A stretch of 64,000 nucleotides of DNA from contig JAPTVL010000324.1 of NCBI GenBank assembly GCA_028065725.1, forward strand, positions 29,864 to 93,863, in the 5' to 3' direction. Below the pieces are notes generated by a model, which was not told the origin of the DNA, made no database searches, and saw only the letters and a program-made list of their open reading frames with translations. How positions within the stretch are numbered: the stretch's first letter is position 1; each line of letters begins with the position of its first letter. Shown in pieces: positions 42,846 to 51,268 of the stretch. The stretch comes from Betaproteobacteria bacterium (GTDB taxonomy: Bacteria; Pseudomonadota; Gammaproteobacteria; Burkholderiales; Rhodocyclaceae). The position numbers and the translations under genes were made by a program.

Positions 42846-43294
42846 GGATTGCGCACCGCGCGCAGCACGGTCTGCGTTTCGTCGCGGCGTACGCGGTTGG
42901 TAAACCACCACACTCCCGCTTTCTTGATGGTCCAGTCGGCTTCGCTGCCGGCCAGCAGCAGCGAGGCCAGTCGTCCCAGCGCCGGCTGGTGACTGACCAG
43001 GATGATGGCGCCGGGATGATCCGGCCAGTCGGCGGCGCCCAGCAGATCGGCGGTACTGGCGCCGACCCCGAGCTGCGTCTTGACTTTGAAGGGCAGGTGC
43101 AGTGTCTGCGCGGTTTGCACGGCGCGTTTGGCGGGACCCGACAGCACCGCGACTTTCGGCAGGCGCTGCCTGCGCAGCCACTCGGCCATTTGTTCCGCAT
43201 GTTTCAGTCCGCGCGCGGTGAGTTCGCGGTCGCCGTCGGCCTGTGAGCCGGACGCCTCCTTCGCTTCGGCGTGTCGCCAGAGAATCAGATCCAT
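42842..43294 (-). CDS. sixA: Phosphohistidine phosphatase SixA
   Basis: A 150-residue histidine phosphatase-fold protein with the RHG motif as [11 protein letters not shown] and the second His in HQPALG. SixA removes phosphate from His in phosphotransfer proteins (ArcB, or PTS-Ntr in later work). Length is typical (161 in E. coli). It stands alone between glmM and a diguanylate cyclase/phosphodiesterase gene. Confidence 0.9.
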   Translation of the reverse strand: MDLILWRHAEAKEASGSQADGDRELTARGLKHAEQMAEWLRRQRLPKVAVLSGPAKRAVQTAQTLHLPFKVKTQLGVGASTADLLGAADWPDHPGAIILVSHQPALGRLASLLLAGSEADWTIKKAGVWWFTNRVRRDETQTVLRAVRNP

Positions 43295-43363
43295 TTGTCA
43301 TTCAGGTTGATGAGGCCGGCAGACTAGCCCGGGAGTGTGACGCTGGCATGACGGCAAGCGGCA

Positions 43364-45370
43364 TTACAGCGCACAGGACGGCAGCGGTGCGCCAGGAGTC
43401 GGCGCCGGCGACACGGCGCCTGGAACTGCAACCTTGTCCTGCATGGCATTCAGGATCGGATATTGGCGCCGTTCAACGAACAGCGTGCTGCCGGGAATGC
43501 GCTTGGCCTGCTTCTTTGCATCGCTAAGGGCGGCTGCAACGTCATGATGGCTGGCGAAGGCGCTGGCTTGGACTATCACGCAACCGATCGAGAGTGCCGG
43601 CAGCGGGTGGAATATCGCTCCACCGCGCCTGTCCTCGCCGTAATAACCGCCGGCTGCGATATGGATGGGGTTCGTCACATGTTGCATCAGCGCGGTATCG
43701 AACTCGCCGATGACGCGTCGCAGACGCGTTTCCCAGTCGCGGCTTTGCATCAGGACGATGAAGTCGTCGCCGCCGACGTGCCCGACGAAGTCCTGCTGAT
43801 CGGCGCTGGCCTCGGTCAGCAGGGTGCCGACTTGCTGGATCATCCGGTCGCCGCGCCGGTAGCCATAGGCATCGTTGTAGGGCTTGAAGTGATCGAGGTC
43901 GCAGTAGGCGGCGACAAAGCCGTGTTCCGCCTCGATCAGGCGATCCATCTGTTCGTTGATCGGCACGTTGCCGGGTAACTGGGTCAGCGGGTTGGCGTAG
44001 CGGGCGGCGCGAATCTGCATGTCGGTGATAATCGCCATCAGTTCGCGCAGGAAGCCGACGCCGCGATAACGCCCTGCGCGGGTGATGACAAAGCTGTCGC
44101 CGACCTGCGTGCCGCGCAGGCTGCCGATGGCCTGCGCGACTTCCTGCACGCTTTGCGCCTCGTCGAACAACAGCGGCGTATCCATCAGCATGGCGCAGGC
44201 GCGCTTGCCATAGAGCTCGCGCCGGAACGGCCGGGCAAAGCGGTCGATCAGCGAACTGCGCGTGATCATCCCCAGCGGCTGGCCGTTGGCCACCACCGGT
44301 ATTACATTGAGCGCCGGCTGATGCGCGAAGATGCGATAGACGGAGTCGTTGTCGGCTTCCGGGGATACCGTCGGCAATTCGTGCAGCAGCTGGTCGATGC
44401 GCGGTATCCGGCGTGCGGCGCGGGGGCGCGTCGGTAGCACCAGGATGCTGTCGTTCGCAGCTGCCGGCAGGGTGCTGCGCGACGCCGGGGGAATGATGCG
44501 ATGCGGCTGTGCAATGCCGAAGCCCTGCAAGTAGGGAATGCCGAGGTCGCGCAGCACCGCCAGTTGCGCGTCGGTTTCGACACCCTCCGCGATCAGGGCG
44601 CTGCCGCAGGCGTCGGCGAGCTCGTGCATGGCGCGCACGAAATGCAGCTTGAGCGGATCGGTATCGATGCCGGAGACAAAGTGGCGATCGATCTTGACAT
44701 ACTCGGGTCGGACTTCCGACCACATGCGCAAGTTGGAGAAGCCTTCGCCCATGTCGTCCATGGCAATCTGGATGCCGATCTGGCGGAAGTCCAGCAGGGT
44801 TTCCTGCAAGTCGGAAAAATCGGTGACCGATTCGTTTTCGGTCAGCTCGATGACGATCCGCGACGACGGTACGCCAAGCCGCAGCAAATCCTGGCGCACG
44901 GCACCGAGCCGCTTGCGGCTGGCGTGCAGGCAGCCGATGCTCATGTTCACGAAAAGGCGCAGGGCGCATTGTTGCTCGGCGAACTGCAGGATGGCGGTTT
45001 CCACTGCCAGCCATTCGAGTTCGTGGGTGCACTGCGCCGCCGCAGCTGCGGCAAACAGTGCGGCCGGCGTGTGCAGGGCCGTATCCTCCGGGCCGCGGAT
45101 CAGGGCTTCGCAGGCGAAATGCTGTCCCTGGCGCAGGTCGAGAATAGGCTGGAACACGGTATGCAGGCTGCGTTCCTCGATCAGGCGTCGCAACGCAAGG
45201 CTGTGCGGAGGGGCTTCATTGGCGATCTCATCGCGGTGATTGTCGATGTTCATGGTGTCCATGGCCTTCTGCCGGGTTTCGGCAGGTTCGCTTGCCGGGC
45301 GGGCGACAAGGAGGTGCCGCCCGCCGTCGCAGATGGCGGCGAATGTTGAATCCTGCGGGTGGGAGTTCAT
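43364..45370 (-). CDS. EAL-CBS-GGDEF cyclic-di-GMP signalling protein
   Basis: A 668-residue cytoplasmic protein. An N-terminal EAL phosphodiesterase domain (about 60-300; EAL at residues 88-90, later ELTENES, MDDMGEGFSN and AEGVE) is followed by a CBS pair (about 330-460) and a C-terminal GGDEF domain (about 475-640) whose signature is GGDDF at 533-537 instead of GGDEF. The EAL site looks intact; whether the cyclase is active with GGDDF is uncertain. CBS domains probably sense adenine nucleotides. The start at 45370 has GGGAGAACGC upstream and overlaps the preceding small gene (ATGA). The last codons fall in a dispersed 24-bp repeat. Confidence 0.92.
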   Translation of the reverse strand: MNSHPQDSTFAAICDGGRHLLVARPASEPAETRQKAMDTMNIDNHRDEIANEAPPHSLALRRLIEERSLHTVFQPILDLRQGQHFACEALIRGPEDTALHTPAALFAAAAAAQCTHELEWLAVETAILQFAEQQCALRLFVNMSIGCLHASRKRLGAVRQDLLRLGVPSSRIVIELTENESVTDFSDLQETLLDFRQIGIQIAMDDMGEGFSNLRMWSEVRPEYVKIDRHFVSGIDTDPLKLHFVRAMHELADACGSALIAEGVETDAQLAVLRDLGIPYLQGFGIAQPHRIIPPASRSTLPAAANDSILVLPTRPRAARRIPRIDQLLHELPTVSPEADNDSVYRIFAHQPALNVIPVVANGQPLGMITRSSLIDRFARPFRRELYGKRACAMLMDTPLLFDEAQSVQEVAQAIGSLRGTQVGDSFVITRAGRYRGVGFLRELMAIITDMQIRAARYANPLTQLPGNVPINEQMDRLIEAEHGFVAAYCDLDHFKPYNDAYGYRRGDRMIQQVGTLLTEASADQQDFVGHVGGDDFIVLMQSRDWETRLRRVIGEFDTALMQHVTNPIHIAAGGYYGEDRRGGAIFHPLPALSIGCVIVQASAFASHHDVAAALSDAKKQAKRIPGSTLFVERRQYPILNAMQDKVAVPGAVSPAPTPGAPLPSCAL
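43395..43418 (+). repeat. 24-bp dispersed element, copy 4
   Basis: Four mismatches to the window consensus. It lies inside the last codons of the EAL-CBS-GGDEF gene, read antisense. Confidence 0.45.
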
Positions 45371-45642
45371 GCGTTCTCCCTCTCGCGCAGCAGTTTGTTG
45401 AGGTGATCCGCTCCGTGCCGTGCCTGCGTTCGATTGGCTTCGGATTTCGCCCGCCCCCAGGCTTCGCGCGAGGCTGCATCCAGGCGCGCTGCCTCGATGC
45501 TTGCCCGGCAGCGCCAGCGCACGCCGCAGGGCGTGACGACGCGGTGCATCGGATAGTCCGGCGGGTGCTTGCAGCGGCAGTAATAGCAGTGGCGTGCGGT
45601 GCCGTTGGCAGCCCGGCTCGCGGCAAGTGGCATGGCAGGCAT
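45367..45642 (-). CDS. Small Cys-rich protein, translationally coupled to the EAL-CBS-GGDEF gene
   Basis: A 91-residue protein of unknown function if started at 45642 (MPAMPLAASRAANG). A compact Cys/His cluster, HCYYCRCKHPPDYPMHRV, then CGVRWRC, suggests zinc binding; the C-terminal half is a charged helix (SKEANRT-type, RDHLNKLLRERE). Its stop overlaps the start of the EAL-CBS-GGDEF gene by 1 bp, and its start lies 5 bp after a small membrane-protein ORF, which supports reality. The start is uncertain, as ATG at 45633 is equally possible. Confidence 0.6.
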   Translation of the reverse strand: MPAMPLAASRAANGTARHCYYCRCKHPPDYPMHRVVTPCGVRWRCRASIEAARLDAASREAWGRAKSEANRTQARHGADHLNKLLRERENA

Positions 45643-45647
45643 CGGCG

Positions 45648-45773
45648 TCAGTTCCGTTGCGGCCGGCCGGGATTGCTCCAGCGCGAGCGCAGCAGGGCCA
45701 GCAACTCGATGGCACCCCAAAGCAGGGTACTGCCCAGCGCGAGCGCGGGATAGGTAATCAAGCGGCGCATCAT
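45648..45773 (-). CDS. Small single-span membrane protein (41 aa)
   Basis: The ORF reads MMRRLITYPALALGSTLL then WGAIELLALLRSRW and ends after a short polar tail. One hydrophobic helix with a positive N-terminus predicts an inner-membrane micro-protein. No RBS stands out (ATTTCGATCGC). It lies between a 29-residue ORF with a good RBS and the Cys-rich gene, all on the same strand and closely spaced. No family is recognised. Confidence 0.5.
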   Translation of the reverse strand: MMRRLITYPALALGSTLLWGAIELLALLRSRWSNPGRPQRN

Positions 45774-45822
45774 GCGATCGAAATTTTCGTGTGTGCGGAT
45801 TGGCGGAGCGCGACCTTTCGGC

Positions 45823-45912
45823 TCACAGATCGTCCAACAGCCAGATCACCACCCACGGTTCATCGAACAAGCGGTCGATGTCGCTCAAGAATCGGTTGAT
45901 CAATGCTTGCAT
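45823..45912 (-). CDS. Micro-protein ORF (29 aa) heading the EAL-CBS-GGDEF operon
   Basis: The ORF begins MQALINRFLSDIDRLFDEP and ends VVIWLLDDL. An AAGGA RBS stands seven bases before the ATG, the best in this group. The peptide is amphipathic and acidic with aromatic residues near the end. It could be a small regulatory protein or a leader peptide. Support is the RBS and the position at the head of a tight same-strand series; no homology is recognised. Confidence 0.45.
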   Translation of the reverse strand: MQALINRFLSDIDRLFDEPWVVIWLLDDL

Positions 45913-46064
45913 GGCGAATTCCTTTTTTTGCGTGGCGGCTGGCACCTGAACCTTATGCGCCGAGTGTTGCAGTAAGTTTTCATCTGGATGACAAATCGGA
46001 TCGAGTGCGCCGAAAGGCAGGATGTCAGGGAATATCCGGCGAAGCCTTGCGTTATCCTTCGGCA

Positions 46065-47090
46065 ATGGCCGACACAGGCATTCACGAACTCGATGAACTG
46101 GAGCGGATCGTCGCTGGCGGCGGTGGCCGTTTCGAGGTGCGAACCCTGTGTCGGGTCGCCTGTGGGGAGCAGCATTTGCCCTTGTATGCAATCAGCCTCG
46201 GCAACCCCGATCCGGCCGTGCCGGCGATCGGTATCTTCGGTGGCGTCCATGGCCTGGAACGGATCGGTACCCAGGTGGTGATCGCCTACCTGCAAAGCAT
46301 CATCAGCCGGCTGCGCTGGGACATGACCCTGAATCGCCAGCTGGAACAGGTCCGCTTGGTTTTTGTTCCGATCGTCAATCCCGGCGGCATGTTGCGCCGC
46401 ACGCGCGCCAATCCGAATGGCGTCGACCTGATGCGCAATGCGCCACTGGAGGCGCGGGAGAGCGCTCCTTTCCTGGTCGGCGGGCATCGCCTTGGGCCGT
46501 GGCTGCCGTGGTACCGCGGGCCCTGTGCCGGGCCGCTGGAGGCGGAAACGACCGCCGTATGCCAGTTGGTTGATGAGGAACTGCTCGGCCACTGCTTCAG
46601 CATGGCTATCGATTGTCATTCCGGTTTCGGCATCAGCGATCGAATCTGGTTTCCGTTTGCACATACCGCATTGCCGATTTCCCATCTGGCGGAAATGCAT
46701 GCGCTGATGGAAATTCTCGACCAGACGCACAGCCACCATCGTTACGTATTCGAACCGCAAAGCAGGCAATACCTGGCGCACGGCGACCTGTGGGATTACC
46801 TCTACCTGCGTTCGCTGGAACGGGCCGACCGCGCGTTCCTGCCGCTGACGCTGGAAATGGGCTCCTGGCTGTGGGTCAAGAAGAATCCGCGGCAACTTTT
46901 TTCGCGCCACGGAATTTTCAATCCGCTGATCGAGCATCGTCGCCAGCGTGTACTGCGGCGTCACCTGGCCTGGCTTGACTTTATGACCCGCGCCGCCAGC
47001 GGTCACGCCCTCTGGCGACCGGCCGGCACGGCGCGCGAGCAGCATCGGCAGCGCGCCATGCAGCTCTGGTACGGCGGTCACGCGGAGTGA
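46065..47090 (+). CDS. M14-family zinc carboxypeptidase-like protein
   Basis: A 341-residue protein of the M14 / succinylglutamate desuccinylase group. The zinc motif HxxE is in IFGGVHGLERIGTQ, and the third ligand is probably His in CHSGFGISD. The start at 46065 gives MADTGIHELDEL; the frame upstream is antisense to the micro-ORF and not family-like. Substrate is unknown: such enzymes remove amino acids from peptides or acyl groups from amino acids. The stop overlaps the GTG of the next gene (GTGA), so the two are coupled. Confidence 0.82.
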   Translation: MADTGIHELDELERIVAGGGGRFEVRTLCRVACGEQHLPLYAISLGNPDPAVPAIGIFGGVHGLERIGTQVVIAYLQSIISRLRWDMTLNRQLEQVRLVFVPIVNPGGMLRRTRANPNGVDLMRNAPLEARESAPFLVGGHRLGPWLPWYRGPCAGPLEAETTAVCQLVDEELLGHCFSMAIDCHSGFGISDRIWFPFAHTALPISHLAEMHALMEILDQTHSHHRYVFEPQSRQYLAHGDLWDYLYLRSLERADRAFLPLTLEMGSWLWVKKNPRQLFSRHGIFNPLIEHRRQRVLRRHLAWLDFMTRAASGHALWRPAGTAREQHRQRAMQLWYGGHAE

Positions 47091-47851
47091 GTTTGCCGGT
47101 GAAGGAGTGGCTCCTGCTGCGCGGGTTGAGCCGCGAAGTTCGCCACTGGGGCGGTTTTCCGCAGCAGCTTGGTGCGGCGCTGGATGGCGCGCGGGTCACC
47201 TGCCTCGATCTGCCGGGCAATGGCCGGCAGATCGGCCTGGCGAGTCTGCGCACCGTCGAAGCCATGGCGGACTGGTGTCATGCCGAGCTTGCACGCCGCG
47301 GCAGTGCAGCGCCTTGCGGCGTGGTGGCGATGTCGCTCGGCGCCATGGTCGCGGTGGCCTGGGCGCAGCGCCATCCGGACGATCTGGCGGCGGCGGTGCT
47401 GATCAATACCAGCCTGCGTCCCTTCAATCCCTTCTACCGGCGCCTGCGGCCGGCGAATTACCTGCGCCTGGCGCGCTTGATGGGTTTTCCGGCCAGCGAG
47501 CGCGAGATCGAGACGGCGATTCTGCAGATGACCACACGCCGCGTTGCCGATCCCGATGCGGTGATCGCGCAATGGCTGCAATGGCGGCGCGAAAATCCCG
47601 TGTCGCGGCGCAATGTACTGGTCCAGCTGCTGGCCGCCGCGCGCTACCGCGCACCGCGTACGCGGCCGCTCGACCGCATGCTGCTGCTGGCCGGGGCGCG
47701 CGACGCACTGGTGGATATGCGCTGCTCCCGCGAGCTGGCGCAGGCGTGGGATGTGCCGTTGCAGGTTCATCCTGAAGGCGGGCACGATCTGCCGCTGGAC
47801 GACGAGGCCTGGGTCCTGCAACGCATCCAGGCCTGGACCAGGTCCGGTTAG
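47087..47851 (+). CDS. Alpha/beta hydrolase
   Basis: A 254-residue alpha/beta-hydrolase starting at GTG 47087. The nucleophile elbow is AMSLGAM (about residue 83, GxSxG-like), with Asp in ARDALVD and His in GGHDLPLDD completing the triad; HWGGFPQQL forms the oxyanion region. The order of motifs resembles BioH or proline iminopeptidase-like enzymes, but specificity is open. It is translationally coupled to the M14-type peptidase, suggesting consecutive steps or shared substrate. Confidence 0.82.
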   Translation: MSLPVKEWLLLRGLSREVRHWGGFPQQLGAALDGARVTCLDLPGNGRQIGLASLRTVEAMADWCHAELARRGSAAPCGVVAMSLGAMVAVAWAQRHPDDLAAAVLINTSLRPFNPFYRRLRPANYLRLARLMGFPASEREIETAILQMTTRRVADPDAVIAQWLQWRRENPVSRRNVLVQLLAAARYRAPRTRPLDRMLLLAGARDALVDMRCSRELAQAWDVPLQVHPEGGHDLPLDDEAWVLQRIQAWTRSG

Positions 47852-47960
47852 CGGGACGGCCCTGGCGATGGCCACATTCGTGTCACGCAGGCGCAACGAA
47901 AACGTAACAGGCGGCCAAGATAATGCAGCGGATTCCCAATCCTCACTATCGGAGTTCCCC

Positions 47961-48197
47961 ATGCGTACCTTCCTCGCCATTGCTTCCCTCGTAGTTCTTG
48001 CCGCCTGCGCCAGCCAGGGCCCCGCCCCGGAAAAAGTCGCCATGGCCCCCGCGGCCAAGTCCGGCCCGCAATGCTATTCGGGTGACCATGGGCGCTTCTT
48101 CAATGTCGGGGAGGCGACGACGATTGCCGGCGTTGCCGTGACTTGCAAGGCGACAGCGGATGGCAAGGCGGCGGCGTGGATGGGCGGCAAGCACTGA
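47961..48197 (+). CDS. Small lipoprotein
   Basis: A 78-residue precursor with signal peptide and lipobox VLAAC (Cys15). The mature part of about 63 residues has two further Cys (QCYSGDHG and VTCKAT) that could form a disulfide. A GGAG RBS precedes the ATG by 7 bases. No family is recognised. It lies alone, with a 147-bp gap before the CheA-like kinase gene. Confidence 0.7.
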   Translation: MRTFLAIASLVVLAACASQGPAPEKVAMAPAAKSGPQCYSGDHGRFFNVGEATTIAGVAVTCKATADGKAAAWMGGKH

Positions 48198-48344
48198 GCA
48201 GCTTGTCCGGCGGACCCGCGGCAGGTCCGCAAAAGTCGTCGCTGCTGACACGGCGGCCGTGCAACAAATACCCAATATGACCGTCATCGTCGCATCAAAT
48301 GCGACGCACAGAGTGACGGGCTCGATCAGCCTCGGGGTTTTCGC

Positions 48345-50396
48345 ATGACATCGAACCGTTCCTCGTTCTTCGGCAGGTACCGGGCCTTGCTGCTCGCGAT
48401 CGGCCTGTTTTTCCTCGTCACGGTAAGCATTTTTTCTTTCAACTACAGCCTGTCGGTCCAGTTGGCGACCGACGGCGCGCGAGTCAAGGATGCCGGTGCC
48501 ATACGCGGCCTGACCCAGCAGCATGCCAAGGCGATTCTTTCGCTGTCGCATGAGCTTGCCGCCGGTGATCCGATCCAGACCAGCCAGGCGCAGCTGTCGG
48601 AAAGCTCGCTGGCGCTGGAGGCGGCACTGGCACGTTCGCTTGCCAGTGCGAACGTGGCAAATGTCGCCGCGGAGCTGGAACTGCTCGCCAAGTTCGAAAA
48701 ATTCTGGCGCCCGCTGGCGGAGATCAGCAAGTCGGTTGATCGCCAGGAGCAACCGGAGCCCGTCGACGTGCAGACGGCGTTCGCCAAGTCGAACGCCAAC
48801 AACGTGCGCCTGATGCAGCTGGCCGAAGATTTGACGCAACTGATTGAGACTGCCGCCGCCGAGCGCACCAGAAAGCTTGGCACGATACAAACGGTGGCCA
48901 TCGGGCTGGCGCTGGCCAGTTTCCTGTTCATCGTCTTCTACACGCTGCGCAGCTTGCGCCGCAGCGATCGCGTCGCCGAGCTGGCGCGCGCCGAAACCGA
49001 GCAGATCATGGCGACGGTGCGCGAGGGCCTGTTCCTGATCGATCGCAGCGGAACCGTCGGCAGCCAGCGTTCAAAACATCTGGAGAAGGTATTTCCGGGC
49101 GCCTTGCCTGCCGGAGCGGATTTCCTGCAGGTGCTGGAAACGCTGGTATCCGCCGAGACGCTCAAATCGGCCAGGGAATACATCGACTTGCTGTTCAACA
49201 AGCGGGTCAAGGTGGCATTGGTGAAGTCGCTGAATCCTCTGCACCGCGTCGAGATCGTGGCCGACGAGCAGCAGGGCAAGCCGGCGGTCTACCTCAGCTT
49301 TGATTTCCATCCCGTGTTCGGCGATCGGGAGGAGGGCGTCGCGGCGGTGCTGGTCAGCGTCGTGGATATCAGCCAGCAGGTCGCCCTGGAGCAGGAACTG
49401 GAACTTGCCGAGGAGCGCTCGCGAACGGAAATAGGCTTGCTCGCGAGTGTGCTGGAGAACGACCCGGCGGTGGTGGCGGCCTTTCTTGTCAGTGCAGAAG
49501 CCGGCCTGGGCGAGATCAACGAGGAACTGCGGCTGATCAAGCCGGGTCCGGGCAACTACAATTTGCTGATCAACCGCATTTTCCGCATTGTGCATGCGGC
49601 CAAGGGCGAGGCCGCCGCTCTGGCCCTGACCACGGTCACCCAGCAGGCGCACCGCTTCGAGGATGTACTGAGCAGCCTGCGCAAGCGGCTGGACCTGCGC
49701 GGCGAGGACTTGATCGCCGTGGCGACCGGCACCGGCGAACTGCTCGGGGAATTGTCCAGGATTCGCGGCATCGTCGATCGGCTGGGTTCCTATGCCGGCG
49801 GCAATGGGGACCAATCCGCGCCAAGGGAGGAGGACGTACACCACACTCTGCAGCGTATCCAGCGTCTGACGCTGGCCGTTGCAGCGGACCTCGGCAAGAA
49901 GGTGCGCGTGGAAACCTCGCTGGCGCCCGTCGGTGCGCTGCCGGATACCTTTCACCGTCTGCTCCGTGAGGGCTTGCCGCAGCTCGTACGCAATGCCGTG
50001 GCCCATGGCATCGAAACCGGTCACGAGCGCCTGCAGTCGGGGAAGACGGCCGAAGGCAGCATACGCATCGAAGTGCGTCAGAGCGAGGCCGGCGTCCTGG
50101 AACTGGAAGTGGCCGACGACGGTCGCGGCATCGATGCCGGGGTTTTGCGCCGCAAGCTGGTGGCGAGCGGGCGCTACCAGGAGCATGAAGTCGCCGCCAT
50201 GGCGGTGCGCGACGTGATTGCGACGATCTTCCAGCCCGGCATGTCCACCTCGGATCACGTCGATGAGCATGCGGGCCGGGGCGTCGGGCTCGACGTACTG
50301 CACGCATTGGTCCGGGAAACCGGCGCGCGCATCAAGCTGGTTTCGACGCCGTCCTGCTTCACCCGATTCATCCTGCAATGGAGTCCGGCCACATAA
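48345..50396 (+). CDS. Membrane-anchored CheA-like histidine kinase
   Basis: A 683-residue protein. Two membrane segments (about 13-33 and 183-202) enclose a periplasmic helical domain like the PilJ/NarX-type sensor (GAIRGLTQQHAKAILSLS). A PAS-like region follows (about 215-350), then an HPt-type domain with phospho-accepting His417 in RIVHAAKGEA, and a HATPase domain with N box LPQLVRNAVAHGIE, G1 DDGRGID and G2 GRGVGLDVL as in CheA. The CheW-like P5 domain is missing. Stop and next start overlap (TAATG), tying it to a CheY-like regulator and CheX. Confidence 0.88.
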   Translation: MTSNRSSFFGRYRALLLAIGLFFLVTVSIFSFNYSLSVQLATDGARVKDAGAIRGLTQQHAKAILSLSHELAAGDPIQTSQAQLSESSLALEAALARSLASANVANVAAELELLAKFEKFWRPLAEISKSVDRQEQPEPVDVQTAFAKSNANNVRLMQLAEDLTQLIETAAAERTRKLGTIQTVAIGLALASFLFIVFYTLRSLRRSDRVAELARAETEQIMATVREGLFLIDRSGTVGSQRSKHLEKVFPGALPAGADFLQVLETLVSAETLKSAREYIDLLFNKRVKVALVKSLNPLHRVEIVADEQQGKPAVYLSFDFHPVFGDREEGVAAVLVSVVDISQQVALEQELELAEERSRTEIGLLASVLENDPAVVAAFLVSAEAGLGEINEELRLIKPGPGNYNLLINRIFRIVHAAKGEAAALALTTVTQQAHRFEDVLSSLRKRLDLRGEDLIAVATGTGELLGELSRIRGIVDRLGSYAGGNGDQSAPREEDVHHTLQRIQRLTLAVAADLGKKVRVETSLAPVGALPDTFHRLLREGLPQLVRNAVAHGIETGHERLQSGKTAEGSIRIEVRQSEAGVLELEVADDGRGIDAGVLRRKLVASGRYQEHEVAAMAVRDVIATIFQPGMSTSDHVDEHAGRGVGLDVLHALVRETGARIKLVSTPSCFTRFILQWSPAT

Positions 50397-50764
50397 TGTC
50401 CAAGTTGCTCATCGTCGATGATTCCAACATCATCCGCAACCATATCGCGAGACTGATGGTGAACTCGCGGCTGCCCAGAATCGATATCGTCGGTCTTGCC
50501 GGGGATGGCAGAAAGGCGGTCGAGATGGCAAAAAACTTGCGTCCCGACTACGTCACCATGGATTTGACCATGCCCCACATGGACGGCGAAGCCTGCATCG
50601 GGGAGATTGCGAAACTGCTGCCCGATGCGCGGATCCTGGTCGTCTCGGCACTGTCGGACAAGGCCACGGCCTTGCGGGCGATTTCGCGGGGCGCGCATGG
50701 CTTCGTGCACAAGCCGTTTTCGGACGAAACCATGATTCAGTCATTTCTGGAGTTGATGAGTTGA
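50396..50764 (+). CDS. CheY-like single-domain response regulator
   Basis: A 122-residue receiver domain starting MSKLLIVDDSNIIRNHI. The acidic pocket (Asp9, Asp10), phospho-acceptor Asp56 in MDLTMPHMDG, switch Ser84/87 region VVSALSD and Lys106 in HGFVHKPF are all present. No output domain, so it signals by protein contact. It overlaps the kinase stop by 1 bp and the cheX start by 4 bp, and is the obvious phosphate acceptor from the CheA-like kinase. Confidence 0.92.
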   Translation: MSKLLIVDDSNIIRNHIARLMVNSRLPRIDIVGLAGDGRKAVEMAKNLRPDYVTMDLTMPHMDGEACIGEIAKLLPDARILVVSALSDKATALRAISRGAHGFVHKPFSDETMIQSFLELMS

Positions 50765-51240
50765 ACTACCGTGCCCTGAACCCGGAGGACATCCAGGTGT
50801 TTTCCGAAGCGATATCGACCTTCTTCGAACGCATGACGCAGCGCCCGGCCCGCGTGCGCACGGCCTACATGCTCGATAGGCCCGAAACGATCCTGTGGAA
50901 CGACTTCAACGGCGTGATTCAGGTTTCGGGCGGGTTTCGCGGCGCCATCAGTTTTTCGGCTCCGCAAGGGCTTCTGACCGAAGTGCTTTCCGCCATGGGC
51001 GAAGCGGAACAGTCGGATGAAAATTTTCTCGATGTGGCGGGCGAGATCGCCAATATCCTGTCGGGTCGCGCCAGGCGACATTTTGGTGAGGCGCTCGACA
51101 TCGCGACGCCGATATCCTGCGTGCGTGAGGGTGCGGTGATACCGAATCTGGCCGAGGGGCCGGCCTATGCCATTCCACACACCTGGGGGCCTTACGAAGC
51201 CCACCTGGTGGTGCATCTGGACCTGATTCAGCGCCGCTGA
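50761..51240 (+). CDS. cheX: CheX-type phosphatase
   Basis: A 159-residue CheX/CheC-family protein with the phosphatase signature ExxN in FLDVAGEIANILSGRARR. CheX removes phosphate from CheY-like regulators, here most likely the gene product just upstream. Translation appears to start at TTG (50761) with GGAG upstream, overlapping the regulator stop; the next in-frame ATG is 25 codons later and would cut the domain. It closes a kinase-regulator-phosphatase module. Confidence 0.88.
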   Translation: MNYRALNPEDIQVFSEAISTFFERMTQRPARVRTAYMLDRPETILWNDFNGVIQVSGGFRGAISFSAPQGLLTEVLSAMGEAEQSDENFLDVAGEIANILSGRARRHFGEALDIATPISCVREGAVIPNLAEGPAYAIPHTWGPYEAHLVVHLDLIQRR

Positions 51241-51268
51241 GCGGCCGGAGCCAAGACTTGCGTCCTGG

